A DNA stretch of 64,000 nucleotides from Bacteroidia bacterium (lineage in GTDB: Bacteria > Bacteroidota > Bacteroidia > Palsa-965), in NCBI GenBank assembly GCA_025454955.1, contig JALONL010000028.1, forward strand, positions 1-64,000, given 5' to 3'. The position numbers were made by a program, and so were the translations under genes. Shown here piece by piece: positions 16,280 to 24,868 of this stretch. Every line of letters begins with the position of its first letter. Position 1 is the first letter of the stretch. The notes under the pieces were generated by a model. That model did no database searches. It was not told the DNA's origin and worked only from the letters and a program-made list of their open reading frames with translations.

Positions 16280-16720
16280 GTGATACACGTTTATCATAAT
16301 AAAGGCCCGGTTAAAACCGCCACCGCCACCATTACCTATAATCCTGAAACAAGGGTTGTACAAATGACGGCATATACCGGAGCCACGTTTGATGCCGAGC
16401 ACGCCATAGACAACCGCACAGCCGCACTGGAACTGGCCGGTTGGGAACGTTGCGGACTCATATTCGAATCGGACGGTGATATTATTACCACTCCCGAAAT
16501 GCGTCATGTTTCGGCTTCCGCTCAGTATAATTCACATTTCATTGCCGTGGCATTGGTGAGCCCAAGTGTGGCTATGAAAATTCTGGGTAATTTTTACATG
16601 AGAATCAATCGCCCCGTAGTGCCTACACGTTTTTTCAGCGAACACGATCTTGCCGAGCAATGGCTCATACAGCAAATTGTGGCCGATCAGGTAAAAAGCG
16701 AAAGCCAGCAAGCGGGTTAA
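16280..16720 (+). CDS. STAS/SEC14-like domain protein, paralogue 2
   Basis: A 146-aa paralogue of the protein at 12166, sharing TGATFDAEHAIDNR, the strand GLIFESDGDIITTPEMR, AMKILGNFYMRINRP and PTRFFSEHDLAEQWL. No ATG is available near the start of homology. GTG 16280 is chosen because a -7 element occupies 16255-16262; a GTG at 16262 remains possible. The stop codon overlaps the start of the next paralogue by one base (TAATG), implying translational coupling. Function unknown. Confidence 0.7.
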   Translation: MIHVYHNKGPVKTATATITYNPETRVVQMTAYTGATFDAEHAIDNRTAALELAGWERCGLIFESDGDIITTPEMRHVSASAQYNSHFIAVALVSPSVAMKILGNFYMRINRPVVPTRFFSEHDLAEQWLIQQIVADQVKSESQQAG

Positions 16721-17184
16721 TGATAACAGCAGAAAATATTTTTCGGTACCTCCCTTCGTGGCAACACGCGCAGTTGAAAGAAGCCACCACATCCACTGCC
16801 CGGCTGCTTTATTACGAAGAAGAAAACCTGGTGTATATCGAACCATTTGCCGGTGTGGTTATCGATGTGCCGCAGGCCATGGAAAACAGGGAGGCCAAAA
16901 ACCGGCTTACCGGTGGCATACGCAAAACCGGAATGCTTGTCAATTACAATGTGGATATGTCAACCACTCCCGCCATGCGCGCACTCTGTGCCACGGCCGA
17001 TTACAACAGCGGTGTGTATGCCATTGCGCTGGTAAGTGCGCTCGCACACATGAAAATTGCAGGCAATTTTTATCTCCGAATTAACCGGCCGGTGGTGGCT
17101 ACCCGCTTTTTTAATAGCATACAGCCTGCACAAAAATGGCTTATTACGCAGGGGCTAACTCAGAATCTTTCTATTGACGGATAA
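16720..17184 (+). CDS. STAS/SEC14-like domain protein, paralogue 3
   Basis: A 154-aa third paralogue, coupled to the preceding one through a TAATG overlap. It conserves the helix DVPQAMENREAKNR, the strand GMLVNYNVDMSTTPAMR, HMKIAGNFYLRINRP and ATRFFNSIQPAQKWL. The strand before the helix (YIEPFAGVVID) has diverged from the others. Tandem paralogues translated together may form a heteromer, but this is inference. The next gene starts 49 bases later. Confidence 0.7.
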   Translation: MITAENIFRYLPSWQHAQLKEATTSTARLLYYEEENLVYIEPFAGVVIDVPQAMENREAKNRLTGGIRKTGMLVNYNVDMSTTPAMRALCATADYNSGVYAIALVSALAHMKIAGNFYLRINRPVVATRFFNSIQPAQKWLITQGLTQNLSIDG

Positions 17185-17233
17185 ACAGTGTGTGAAAATT
17201 TGTCAGTTTCTGCGTCCGTAGAAAAAGACAACT

Positions 17234-17755
17234 ATGTGGCGCGTGTTTATTTTGTTTCCGGTTTTATTTTCTTCCTGCTATATCCGGCAGCCCATTACCA
17301 ATTCTGTAAGTGTGCAGTCAAAAACCTTTGCCACCGATTCGGTAAAGGGTATTACGGTGATATTGGAGAACGATGAAGAGGTGTTTTCGTGGAGTATTTC
17401 GGTGAAAGATACTGCCGGTAACATGCTGGCAGTAAAACGTCCCGATCATCACCCCGGATTTTTAAAAGATACTGCCGTTACTACTCCCGTGCCCGATTTT
17501 GTGCATTTCGATTCGCTGCCCGACAGTATTCCGCTGCATATTTGTTTTGAGAAATATGGTTATTTCCCGTTTGATACGCTGATCTTTTTTACCTCCGCCC
17601 TGCAGCTTACCATTCGTGCCGTTGAAAATCCACAGCAACAATGGGGGTGTGATTTTGATCCCGAATCGCAATACCATTATGGGGCCGACAGGCTCAGTCC
17701 GCTCAACCGCACCTTCTCGCGTGGGCAGATAGTGCGCCAGCCAGCTCCACGGTGA
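17234..17755 (+). CDS. Hypothetical lipoprotein, 173 aa
   Basis: Short lipoprotein signal (WRVFILFPVLFSSC, Cys at residue 15). The mature part has alternating beta-type segments (GITVILENDEEVFSWSISVKD) suggesting a small beta-sandwich, possibly a carboxypeptidase-regulatory-like fold. No firm family. It lies in a run of plus-strand genes between the STAS-like pair and dnaG and may be co-transcribed. Confidence 0.65.
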   Translation: MWRVFILFPVLFSSCYIRQPITNSVSVQSKTFATDSVKGITVILENDEEVFSWSISVKDTAGNMLAVKRPDHHPGFLKDTAVTTPVPDFVHFDSLPDSIPLHICFEKYGYFPFDTLIFFTSALQLTIRAVENPQQQWGCDFDPESQYHYGADRLSPLNRTFSRGQIVRQPAPR

Positions 17756-17793
17756 ATAAGCGCAGGCATTTCGTACCTTCGTAAACCACCCGT

Positions 17794-19785
17794 ATGATTC
17801 CTAAGGAAACCGTTGACCGTATTCTCGAAACAGCCCGCATAGATGAAGTGGTGGGCGAGTTTGTGTCGCTCAAAAAGCGTGGTGCAAACATGATCGGGCT
17901 TTGTCCGTTTCACAACGAGAAAACACCTTCGTTTAACGTTTCGCCGGCACGCGGCATTTACAAATGTTTTGGTTGCGGCAAGGGCGGCAACCCGGTAAAC
18001 TTTGTAATGGATCACGAACAGCTTTCGTATCCCGAAGCATTGCGCTGGCTGGCCCGAAAGTACAACATTGAAATTGAGGAGCAGGAGCGAAGCCCCGAAC
18101 AAATTGCCAAAGAAGGCGAACGCGAAAGCCTTTTTATCGTCAGCGGTTTTGCACAGAAACATTACACCAAAAACCTGCACGAAACCGAAGAAGGCAAAGC
18201 CATTGGCCTTACTTATTTCACCGAGCGCGGTTTTCGTAAAGACATCATCGAAAAATTTCAGCTTGGCTACAGCCCCGATACCTGGCGCGATCTTACCGAT
18301 GCCGCTGTGGCAGCCGGATATAAATTAGAATACCTCGTTAAGGCCGGACTTACCATTCAGAACGAAGAAGATGCCTCGAAGTATTTCGACCGGTTTCGGG
18401 GAAGGGTAATTTTTCCGGTACACAATGCCAGCGGGCGTGTAATTGCTTTTGGCGGACGTACTTTGAAAACCGATAAAAAGGTGGCCAAGTACATCAACTC
18501 GCCGGAGACAGAAATTTACCACAAAAGCAATGTGCTCTACGGCCTGTTTTTCGCCAAGAAGGCGATTATGCAGGAAGATGTGTGCTATCTGGTGGAAGGC
18601 TACACCGATGTAATTTCCATGCACCAGGCAGGTATCGAAAATGTGGTGGCTTCGTCGGGTACTTCGCTTACCATTGAGCAGATACGCCTCATTCGCCGCT
18701 ACACGAGTAACATTACCATTTTGTACGACGGCGATCCGGCCGGTATCAAAGCCAGTTTCCGCGGTATCAACCTTATTCTCGAAGAAAGCATGAACGTGCG
18801 CGTGCTGCTTTTTCCGGATAACGACGATCCCGATTCGTATTCGAAAAAAGTAACGCCCGAAGCACTGCGCGATTTTATTACGGCCAACACCAAAGACTTC
18901 ATCAATTTCAAAACCGAATTGCTCAAGGCCGATGTGGGCAACGACCCGATAAAACGCGCCTCGCTCATTCACGAAATTGTAGACAGCATTGCACTCATAC
19001 CCGATGCCATTACGCGCAGCGTGTATGTAAAAGAGTGCAGCCGCATACTCGATATCGAAGAACAGGCGCTGCTTACCGAGCTCAACAAACTGCGCCGCCG
19101 ACAGCACGATAAAAAGCGCGAAGAGCAATCGATAAAAGAAGCCCCGCTTCCCGAGCTTCCGCCCGATGTAACTGCACCCGAAGACTTTGTACCCGACCAG
19201 CCCGCACGCGAAGGCGACCATACGCAGGTAAAATCCGGCGAAGTGTTTGAACGCGAACTCGTGCGCCTGCTGCTTAACTACGGACAGGAACCGGTTGTGG
19301 CCAAAACCACCGACGAATTCGGCGTGGAAATTGAAGTCACCGTACCGCTGGCCGAACTCATGCTGCACGAACTGGAGAGCGACGAAATAGCGTTCAACCA
19401 CGCTGTATATCAGCAAATACTCAGCGAATACACGCAGCACATCAACAACGGAAATGTGCCTGATCTGAACTACTTTGTAAATTATCCCGATCAGAATATC
19501 GCGCAACTGGCTGTTGATCTGGTGCAGATTCCGTATCAGCTATCGGACTGGGAGCGACATTTTATTTATGTGCAAACCGAAAGCCAGTTGCTTCGTCAGG
19601 CCGCGGTGCATAGTGTGAATGTGCTTAAACTCACGCGCCTGGAGCAAATGATTGCCGAAAACCAGAAGCAGCTCCGCGATACCACCGACGATGATGCACA
19701 GCTCAAGTTGATGCAGCAGCAGTTAAACCTGCTCAATGCCAAGCGGCATTTTTCGTCGCTGCTGGGGCGTATAATTCTTAAATAA
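17794..19785 (+). CDS. dnaG: DNA primase
   Basis: Synthesises RNA primers at the replication fork with the DnaB helicase. The 663-aa product has the CHC2 zinc finger with ligands Cys37, His40, Cys58 and Cys61 (LCPFHNEKTPSF and CFGCGKGG), the catalytic core with RGRVIFPVHN and FGGRTL, and the Toprim domain with YLVEGYTDVISMHQ and the acidic pair in ILYDGDPAGIKAS. The C-terminal third (residues 430-663), which in the family binds helicase, contains a charged linker. A near-consensus -7 element (TACCTTCG at 17774-17781) lies upstream of the ATG. Confidence 0.97.
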   Translation: MIPKETVDRILETARIDEVVGEFVSLKKRGANMIGLCPFHNEKTPSFNVSPARGIYKCFGCGKGGNPVNFVMDHEQLSYPEALRWLARKYNIEIEEQERSPEQIAKEGERESLFIVSGFAQKHYTKNLHETEEGKAIGLTYFTERGFRKDIIEKFQLGYSPDTWRDLTDAAVAAGYKLEYLVKAGLTIQNEEDASKYFDRFRGRVIFPVHNASGRVIAFGGRTLKTDKKVAKYINSPETEIYHKSNVLYGLFFAKKAIMQEDVCYLVEGYTDVISMHQAGIENVVASSGTSLTIEQIRLIRRYTSNITILYDGDPAGIKASFRGINLILEESMNVRVLLFPDNDDPDSYSKKVTPEALRDFITANTKDFINFKTELLKADVGNDPIKRASLIHEIVDSIALIPDAITRSVYVKECSRILDIEEQALLTELNKLRRRQHDKKREEQSIKEAPLPELPPDVTAPEDFVPDQPAREGDHTQVKSGEVFERELVRLLLNYGQEPVVAKTTDEFGVEIEVTVPLAELMLHELESDEIAFNHAVYQQILSEYTQHINNGNVPDLNYFVNYPDQNIAQLAVDLVQIPYQLSDWERHFIYVQTESQLLRQAAVHSVNVLKLTRLEQMIAENQKQLRDTTDDDAQLKLMQQQLNLLNAKRHFSSLLGRIILK

Positions 19786-19794
19786 TAGCCGCGC

Positions 19795-21303
19795 TTACTG
19801 TTTCAGTTCAATTCTGAACGTGGTTCCTTTTCCCGGCTCCGAACGTTTTACGAAAATGCTGCCGTTGTGGTAGTTTTCGATAATGCGTTTGCAGAGCGAG
19901 AGGCCCAGTCCCCAGCCGCGTTGTTTGGTGGTGAACCCGGGTTCGAATATGGTTTTGTGTTTGGAGCGGTGTATGCCTTTGCCGGTATCGGTAATGTCGA
20001 TAATTACTTTTTCGGGAGCTTCCTGCACGGTTACGGTAATGCTGCCCCGTCCGTCCATGGCATCCACCGCATTGCGGCACAGGTTTTCGATAACCCAGGC
20101 AAAGAGCGGAATGTTGAGCGGGGCAAGAATGCCGTTGCCGGTATCGACAATGTATTCGACTGATTTGGGTGAGCGGGCGCGGATGTAATCGACTGCCTGC
20201 GCGAGTGCGTCGGAGAGGTTTTCGGCCTTGAGTTTGGGTTGCGAGCCTATTTTCGAGAAACGCTCGGTAATCATTTCAAGGCGTTTTACATCGCGGCCTA
20301 TTTCGGTGGTTATTTCGGGGTCGATGCCTTTGAGTTGCAGGTATTCGAGCCAGGCAATGAGCGAGGAAAGCGGCGTGCCAAGCTGGTGTGCGGTTTCTTT
20401 GGCCATGCCCACCCACACATGGTTTTGCTCGGCGCGGCGCGAGGTGCTGAACAGGAAGTAGGCCGTGAGCAGGAAAATGCCAATTACCGTAAACTGAATG
20501 TAGGGGAAGTAGCGCAACTGTTTCAGCTGCGGCGACTCCATGTACCAGATGTAGTTTTTCTTGTCGCCAAGATTTACGTCGATCCGGTTGCCTTCTTTTT
20601 TCAATACGCCAAGCATTTTTTGGAGATAGGCAGCCGAGTCTTTTTCCACCTGCACCGAATCGAGGTTTCCGAAGGCGATAATGTTTCCGGTGGCCGAGTC
20701 GGCGTAAATGGCCGGGGCCGAGGCGGGGTTTGAAGCCACTTCTTTAATAAACGAGCGTTCGTTGTCTTCGAACGAGAGGCGTATTTCGGTAAACACTTCC
20801 GAATCGCGGTAGTAGAGGTAGTGAAAATTGCCGGGGCCCACTTCCATCGGGATGGAATCGTGCTGGCGGTGCATTTCGGCGAGTTCGGAGCGGAGGTAGA
20901 GCGTGTCTTTTTCGCGTTTGGGATCGAGGTTGCGCGAGAGCAGTATTTTGCCTTTCGAGTCGGTGAGAATTACGGGCACGGTTTCGTTATCCACAATAAC
21001 GGCAAATACGAAACCGAGTGCGGCATCGTCGTCGGGCAGTTGGGGGAGGAGTTTGTTGGCCTCGGCCCAGAGTTGTACTTTTTTGCGTTCTTCCTTGGCA
21101 ATTTTGGCGTAAAGCTGGCTGGTGGCCTCCATCATGAGGGCTTTGCGGCGCACGGCTTCGGCCCAGAGTTCCACGTTTCGTTTTTCGCTGTCGGCAATTT
21201 TGCGCACAAGCTGGCTCGTGTACCAGAGCGATGCCGATACAATAGCTGCCGCTGCCAGCAGCAGCAGCCATTTCCAGCGTTGTTTTTTGGAGTAGATATT
21301 CAC
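19795..21303 (-). CDS. Sensor histidine kinase
   Basis: A 502-aa membrane kinase. It has one transmembrane helix near residues 13-30, a periplasmic sensor region of about 230 residues, a second helix near residues 268-286, the H-box AKETAHQLGTPLSSL with the phospho-accepting His near residue 310, and an ATPase domain with the N-box ENLCRNAVDAM, G1 DTGKGI and G2 GWGLGLSLCKRI. The HQLGTP variant of the H-box is typical of Bacteroidota kinases. It is an orphan: no response regulator is adjacent. The start is a GTG (MNIYSKKQ); no ATG is available. It ends 10 bases from the convergent dnaG stop. Confidence 0.93.
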   Translation of the reverse strand: MNIYSKKQRWKWLLLLAAAAIVSASLWYTSQLVRKIADSEKRNVELWAEAVRRKALMMEATSQLYAKIAKEERKKVQLWAEANKLLPQLPDDDAALGFVFAVIVDNETVPVILTDSKGKILLSRNLDPKREKDTLYLRSELAEMHRQHDSIPMEVGPGNFHYLYYRDSEVFTEIRLSFEDNERSFIKEVASNPASAPAIYADSATGNIIAFGNLDSVQVEKDSAAYLQKMLGVLKKEGNRIDVNLGDKKNYIWYMESPQLKQLRYFPYIQFTVIGIFLLTAYFLFSTSRRAEQNHVWVGMAKETAHQLGTPLSSLIAWLEYLQLKGIDPEITTEIGRDVKRLEMITERFSKIGSQPKLKAENLSDALAQAVDYIRARSPKSVEYIVDTGNGILAPLNIPLFAWVIENLCRNAVDAMDGRGSITVTVQEAPEKVIIDITDTGKGIHRSKHKTIFEPGFTTKQRGWGLGLSLCKRIIENYHNGSIFVKRSEPGKGTTFRIELKQ

Positions 21304-21411
21304 ACGTTAGTCGATACCGGCTTAATGCGATTTCGGATAGTACATAAAGATATATAATATGCCCGTTAAGTTGTTTGATGATGCGGACTGAATGAATCTA
21401 TAGCCCAGATT

Positions 21412-21550
21412 GACCAGAGGCCGGGCTAAGCAGAAGGTATCATATCTGTAAAATCCGGCCGCCGGGAAAGCTGGAGCCAGGCGGTACTTAGGAGTGCTTT
21501 CAGTTTCGCTCCATCAAATTTTCAGAGCCTGTTTAAAATTCGTTTTTGAG
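21412..21550. repeat. Composite intergenic repeat, copy 1
   Basis: The 258-base gap between the kinase and marC contains three dispersed modules. AGCCCAGATTG (21412-21422) is also found at 25846 and 35183. GGGAAAGCTGGAGCC...TTCGCTCC (21464-21512) is repeated inverted at 25735-25786 and 35030-35081. GAGCCTGTTTAAAATTCG... (21523-21550) recurs at 43503-43530 with one difference and at 52149-52203 inverted. No coding potential. These look like non-autonomous mobile or REP-like elements. Confidence 0.8.
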
Positions 21551-21561
21551 ATGAGTTCGAG

Positions 21562-22134
21562 TTAAATCCCCGCGTGTGTACGGAAAAGTTTTACCGCAAT
21601 GGCCAGCAGTACAATACCAAATACTTTGCGCAGCACGGCCACACCGCCCACGCCAAGCAGTTTTTCGAGGCGGCCAATGTTGCGCAGTACCAGATACACA
21701 ATGGCTATGTTTATGACAATGGCAATGAGTATGCTAAGTTCCGAATACTCGGCGCGGAGCGAGAGCAGTGTGGTAAGCGTACCGGTTCCGGCAATGAGCG
21801 GAAACGCCAGCGGCATTACCGAAGCCGTGGCCGGCATCTCGTCTTTGTATAAACGTATGCCCAGAATCATTTCGAGGGCAAGGAAGAACAGAATGAACGA
21901 ACCGGCTATAGCAAAGTCTGATACACCAATGCCGATGAGCCCGAGAATAAATTCGCCCACATACATAAACGTAACCATAATGGCCAGCGAAACCAGCGAT
22001 GCACGGCGGGCATTCAATTCGCCCACTTTCTGCTTCAGGCCGATAATGACCGGAATGGAACCGATTACGTCGATTACGGCAAACAACACCATAGTTACGG
22101 TGGCAATGGCTTTGAGGTCGATGGTCCAGTTCAT
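21562..22134 (-). CDS. MarC-family integral membrane protein
   Basis: A 190-aa protein with six predicted membrane helices. The segments LFAVIDVIGSIPVIIGL near residue 20 and MPLAFPLIAGTGTLTTLLSL near residue 110 are characteristic of the MarC/UPF0056 family. The family was once linked to multiple antibiotic resistance in Escherichia coli, but that role was not sustained and the transport function is unknown. It is monocistronic. A one-mismatch -7 element (GACCTTTG on the minus strand) lies upstream. Confidence 0.92.
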   Translation of the reverse strand: MNWTIDLKAIATVTMVLFAVIDVIGSIPVIIGLKQKVGELNARRASLVSLAIMVTFMYVGEFILGLIGIGVSDFAIAGSFILFFLALEMILGIRLYKDEMPATASVMPLAFPLIAGTGTLTTLLSLRAEYSELSILIAIVINIAIVYLVLRNIGRLEKLLGVGGVAVLRKVFGIVLLAIAVKLFRTHAGI

Positions 22135-22247
22135 GGGTGGGAATTTTTGGCAAAGGTCTCATTTTAAAGCATACACCCCATATTCAGTACGTTGAAACGA
22201 CGTAAAGCACCGATGAGCGGTAAAGATTTCGTACTTTTTGACCGCTT

Positions 22248-22835
22248 ATGTCCACCATTCCGCTGCCTCATCTCATTTCCTCGCTGGGTAATGTAAGCCC
22301 CGAAACGGGCGAAAAATTAGCCACTTACTTCACGCCAAAAATCTATCCGCCCGATTATTTTCTGGTGCGCGAAAACGAAGTGTCGAACGAATACTGCCTG
22401 CTTGGCAACGGCCTTTTCAGGGCCTATACGTTTAATACCGACGGCGAAGAAGTGACGACCAACTTTTTTACTTCGCAGCAGATTGCGGCCGAGCCCTGGT
22501 CGTTTTTTACCCGCGTACCCGCCCGCGAAAACATACACGCACTCACGCAGAGCGAAGGCTGGTGCATCAGCTTCGACGAGGTACAGCACGCCTTTCACAC
22601 CCTGCCCGAGTTTCGCGAGTTTGGCCGCCGCCTGCTGCTGGGTGCGTATGTGCGGCTCAAAGAACGAATGCTGTCGGCCATACACCAAACTGCCGAACAG
22701 CGTTACCTGCAACTGCTCAGCCGCGAGCCCGATATCTTTAAACACGCCCGGCTGCGGCAGGTGGCCTCGTATCTGGGCGTTACCGATTCCTCACTGAGCC
22801 GTATTCGCAAAGAAATTTCAAAGCCCACGCATTAA
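22248..22835 (+). CDS. Crp/Fnr-family transcriptional regulator
   Basis: A 195-aa protein with an N-terminal cyclic-nucleotide-binding-like beta-roll (residues 25-115, with FLVRENEVSNEYCLLGNGLFRAY) and a short C-terminal winged helix (residues 150-190) with LRQVASYLGVTDSSLSRIRKE as recognition region. It lacks the four-cysteine cluster of Fnr and an evident cAMP-binding signature, as is usual for this Bacteroidota subgroup. It is probably co-transcribed with, or controls, the membrane protein gene 63 bases downstream. Confidence 0.9.
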   Translation: MSTIPLPHLISSLGNVSPETGEKLATYFTPKIYPPDYFLVRENEVSNEYCLLGNGLFRAYTFNTDGEEVTTNFFTSQQIAAEPWSFFTRVPARENIHALTQSEGWCISFDEVQHAFHTLPEFREFGRRLLLGAYVRLKERMLSAIHQTAEQRYLQLLSREPDIFKHARLRQVASYLGVTDSSLSRIRKEISKPTH

Positions 22836-22898
22836 TTGCCATAAGGCAAGGTGTGGAATGCGAAAGTCGCCGTTTTTTTGTGAGCAAAATAAAGGCTT

Positions 22899-23573
22899 AT
22901 GAAAAGCATTCCCTTTTTCCCCGCATTGTTTTTTGCGTTGCTCGCTTTGCTTACGGTGTGGCTTTTCTGGCGGGCCACCGGCAGGCACAAATTGGCTTTA
23001 CTCATTTCCGCCGTATGGATGCTGGTTCAGGCTGCACTTGCACTCAGCGGTTTTTACTTTGATACCGAAGCTATGCCACCACGTATAATGCTTCAGGTAG
23101 TTCCGTCAGTGCTGGCCATTGTACTGCTGTTTTCATTTGCCCGCACGCGGCAGTGGATGGATGCGGCAAACGAAGGCACACTCACTCTGCTGCACACGGT
23201 GCGCATTGGAGCCGAGCTTACTATTTTCATGCTCTTTACCGCAGGTCTCATGCCCGTTGAGCTTACGTTTGAAGGCCGCAACTGGGACATTCTTGCCGGA
23301 CTCACCGCCCCCGTTGTGTATTACTTCGGTTATATAAAACAACGCATCGGCCGCACGGGTCTGATTGTGTGGAATGTGCTGTGCTTAGTGTTGCTGTTTA
23401 ATATTGTAATTCATGCCGCATTGGCGGTGCCCTCGCCGTTTCAGCAGATGGGTCTGGCGCAGCCCAATGTGGCCATTCTTCATTTTCCTTTCAACTGGCT
23501 GCCCTCGCTGGTGGTGCCGCTGGTGCTGCTTTCGCAGCTTATTACGTTGCGCAAACTTATTCGCCGTAAATAA
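22899..23573 (+). CDS. Polytopic membrane protein, 224 aa
   Basis: Almost wholly hydrophobic, with about seven predicted membrane helices (for example LFFALLALLTVWLFW, LLISAVWMLVQAALALSGFY and LIVWNVLCLVLLFNIVIH). No family recognised with confidence. It follows the Crp/Fnr-type regulator on the same strand and ends exactly next to the convergent LysR-type gene. Downstream of a Crp-like regulator such proteins are often its target; this is inference only. Confidence 0.72.
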   Translation: MKSIPFFPALFFALLALLTVWLFWRATGRHKLALLISAVWMLVQAALALSGFYFDTEAMPPRIMLQVVPSVLAIVLLFSFARTRQWMDAANEGTLTLLHTVRIGAELTIFMLFTAGLMPVELTFEGRNWDILAGLTAPVVYYFGYIKQRIGRTGLIVWNVLCLVLLFNIVIHAALAVPSPFQQMGLAQPNVAILHFPFNWLPSLVVPLVLLSQLITLRKLIRRK

Positions 23574-24500
23574 TTACATGGGCTTGCGTGTGGCCCAGCC
23601 AAAGGCATCGCGGCGAATTTTCAGTTTTTCGGCGCGGAGAAATTCGAGATAGGCCAATGCGGCGGGCGGAAGTTTTTTCTTCTTCAGCCAGATCAGCCGC
23701 CAGTCGGAACGCAGCGGAAGTCCGTTTACCGGAATCAGTTGCAGTTCGCCCGAGCGCAATTCGTTGCGCAGCCCGATGAGCGGCATTACCGAATAGCCCA
23801 GCCCCGCAATTACGGCCTGTTTCACCGCTTCGTTTGAGGTGAGTTCGAGACGTTTGCGCTCTTTCAGTTTTTTGTTTTCGAGAAATGTTTCCATCACCAT
23901 GCGCGTGGCCGAACCCGGTTCGCGGTAAATAAGCGGCATATCGCGCAAAATACTCACCGACTGTTTGGCGGCGGGCCATTTGGTGGTTTTGTTGCCCACC
24001 AGACAAAGCCAGTTTTCGAGCAGTTTTTCTTCTTCCACTTCGGCTTTGGGCAATACCGAAACCAGGGCAAAATCCACCTCGCCGTTTTCGAGGCTTTCGG
24101 TTACGCGTTGTTTGTTGGTTACATCGAGCATGAGTTCAATGCCCGGATGCTGCGCCAGAAACGGACTCAGAAAATAAGGCATCACATATTTGCCTGTAGA
24201 TACCGAAGCTATTTTCAAACGTCCCGCCAGCAAGCCTTTATAAGTTTGTGTGCGGTTGTTAATGGCCTGTACTTCATTCAATACCCGCTCGGCCATAGCC
24301 GCAATTTCCTGCCCGAAATCGGTAATCTGCAACTGGCGGCCAATTACTTCGGTCAGCGGAATTTCAAACTGATCCTGAAAATTCTTCAACTGAATAGATA
24401 CCGCAGGCTGCGTCATGTAAAGCTCTTCGGAAGCTCTTGTAATACTTTTGGTATGAACCACGCGCAGAAAAACCTGTAGCTGGTGAAGGGTGTAATTCAT
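23574..24500 (-). CDS. LysR-family transcriptional regulator
   Basis: A 308-aa LTTR. It has the N-terminal winged helix (residues 1-60, with HQLQVFLRVVHTKSITRASEELYMTQPAVSIQLK) and a periplasmic-binding-type effector domain from about residue 90 (GRLKIASVSTGKYVMPYFL). The domain order and the FQDQFEIPLTEV linker resemble the CysB/CbbR side of the family. LTTRs commonly activate the divergent gene, here the small protein and DUF6671 protein whose starts lie 91 and 369 bases away. The inducer is unknown. Confidence 0.92.
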   Translation of the reverse strand: MNYTLHQLQVFLRVVHTKSITRASEELYMTQPAVSIQLKNFQDQFEIPLTEVIGRQLQITDFGQEIAAMAERVLNEVQAINNRTQTYKGLLAGRLKIASVSTGKYVMPYFLSPFLAQHPGIELMLDVTNKQRVTESLENGEVDFALVSVLPKAEVEEEKLLENWLCLVGNKTTKWPAAKQSVSILRDMPLIYREPGSATRMVMETFLENKKLKERKRLELTSNEAVKQAVIAGLGYSVMPLIGLRNELRSGELQLIPVNGLPLRSDWRLIWLKKKKLPPAALAYLEFLRAEKLKIRRDAFGWATRKPM

Positions 24501-24558
24501 AAAAATAGTTTATGACAGACATAGTAAATATAAATAAAAATATATGAAACACCCGTTC

Positions 24559-24566
24559 TACATTTG
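24559..24566 (+). promoter_or_regulatory. Promoter -7 element in LysR divergent region
   Basis: TACATTTG fits TAnnTTTG, 24 bases before the ATG at 24591. The 59 bases between it and the LysR start are AT-rich (24501-24558), a natural place for LysR binding, and no canonical -33 is present, consistent with an activator-dependent promoter. Confidence 0.4.
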
Positions 24567-24590
24567 CCCCGTCAAAAAAAACAAAACCAC

Positions 24591-24833
24591 ATGGAACTTC
24601 AGCTCATTAACGGACATTTCCACGCCTCAGAAGCCGGCGAATTACTTACCGAACTTGTAAATACCAAAATCCGCTTTCACGAAAAACGCATTCAGCAGGC
24701 AGGCGATAATGAGGAAGACATTAAGATGCGCGAAAAACGTATTATCGAACTCCAGCGCGATCTTTCAAACATCCGCCAGTATCTCCGTCAGGAAACCGGT
24801 GCCGGTAATATTCGCTGCACCGTACAACTTTAA
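24591..24833 (+). CDS. Small helical protein, 80 aa
   Basis: A charged protein with a long amphipathic segment (residues 15-65, rich in Glu, Lys, Arg and Ile) suggesting a two-helix hairpin. No signal or membrane segment. Homology not recognised. Start chosen at the ATG giving MELQLING, because the earlier in-frame ATG/TTG lies in the -7 element. It is divergent from the LysR gene and followed 35 bases later by the DUF6671 gene, so the three probably form one regulatory unit. Confidence 0.65.
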   Translation: MELQLINGHFHASEAGELLTELVNTKIRFHEKRIQQAGDNEEDIKMREKRIIELQRDLSNIRQYLRQETGAGNIRCTVQL

Positions 24834-24868
24834 TTCGCAGTTTGCAACGATTGAATGATTTTTGCAAT

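Noticed and set aside
18325..19506. 393-aa open frame antisense to dnaG
   Set aside because: Opposite strand encodes DnaG with intact motifs; the reverse frame has no recognisable features.
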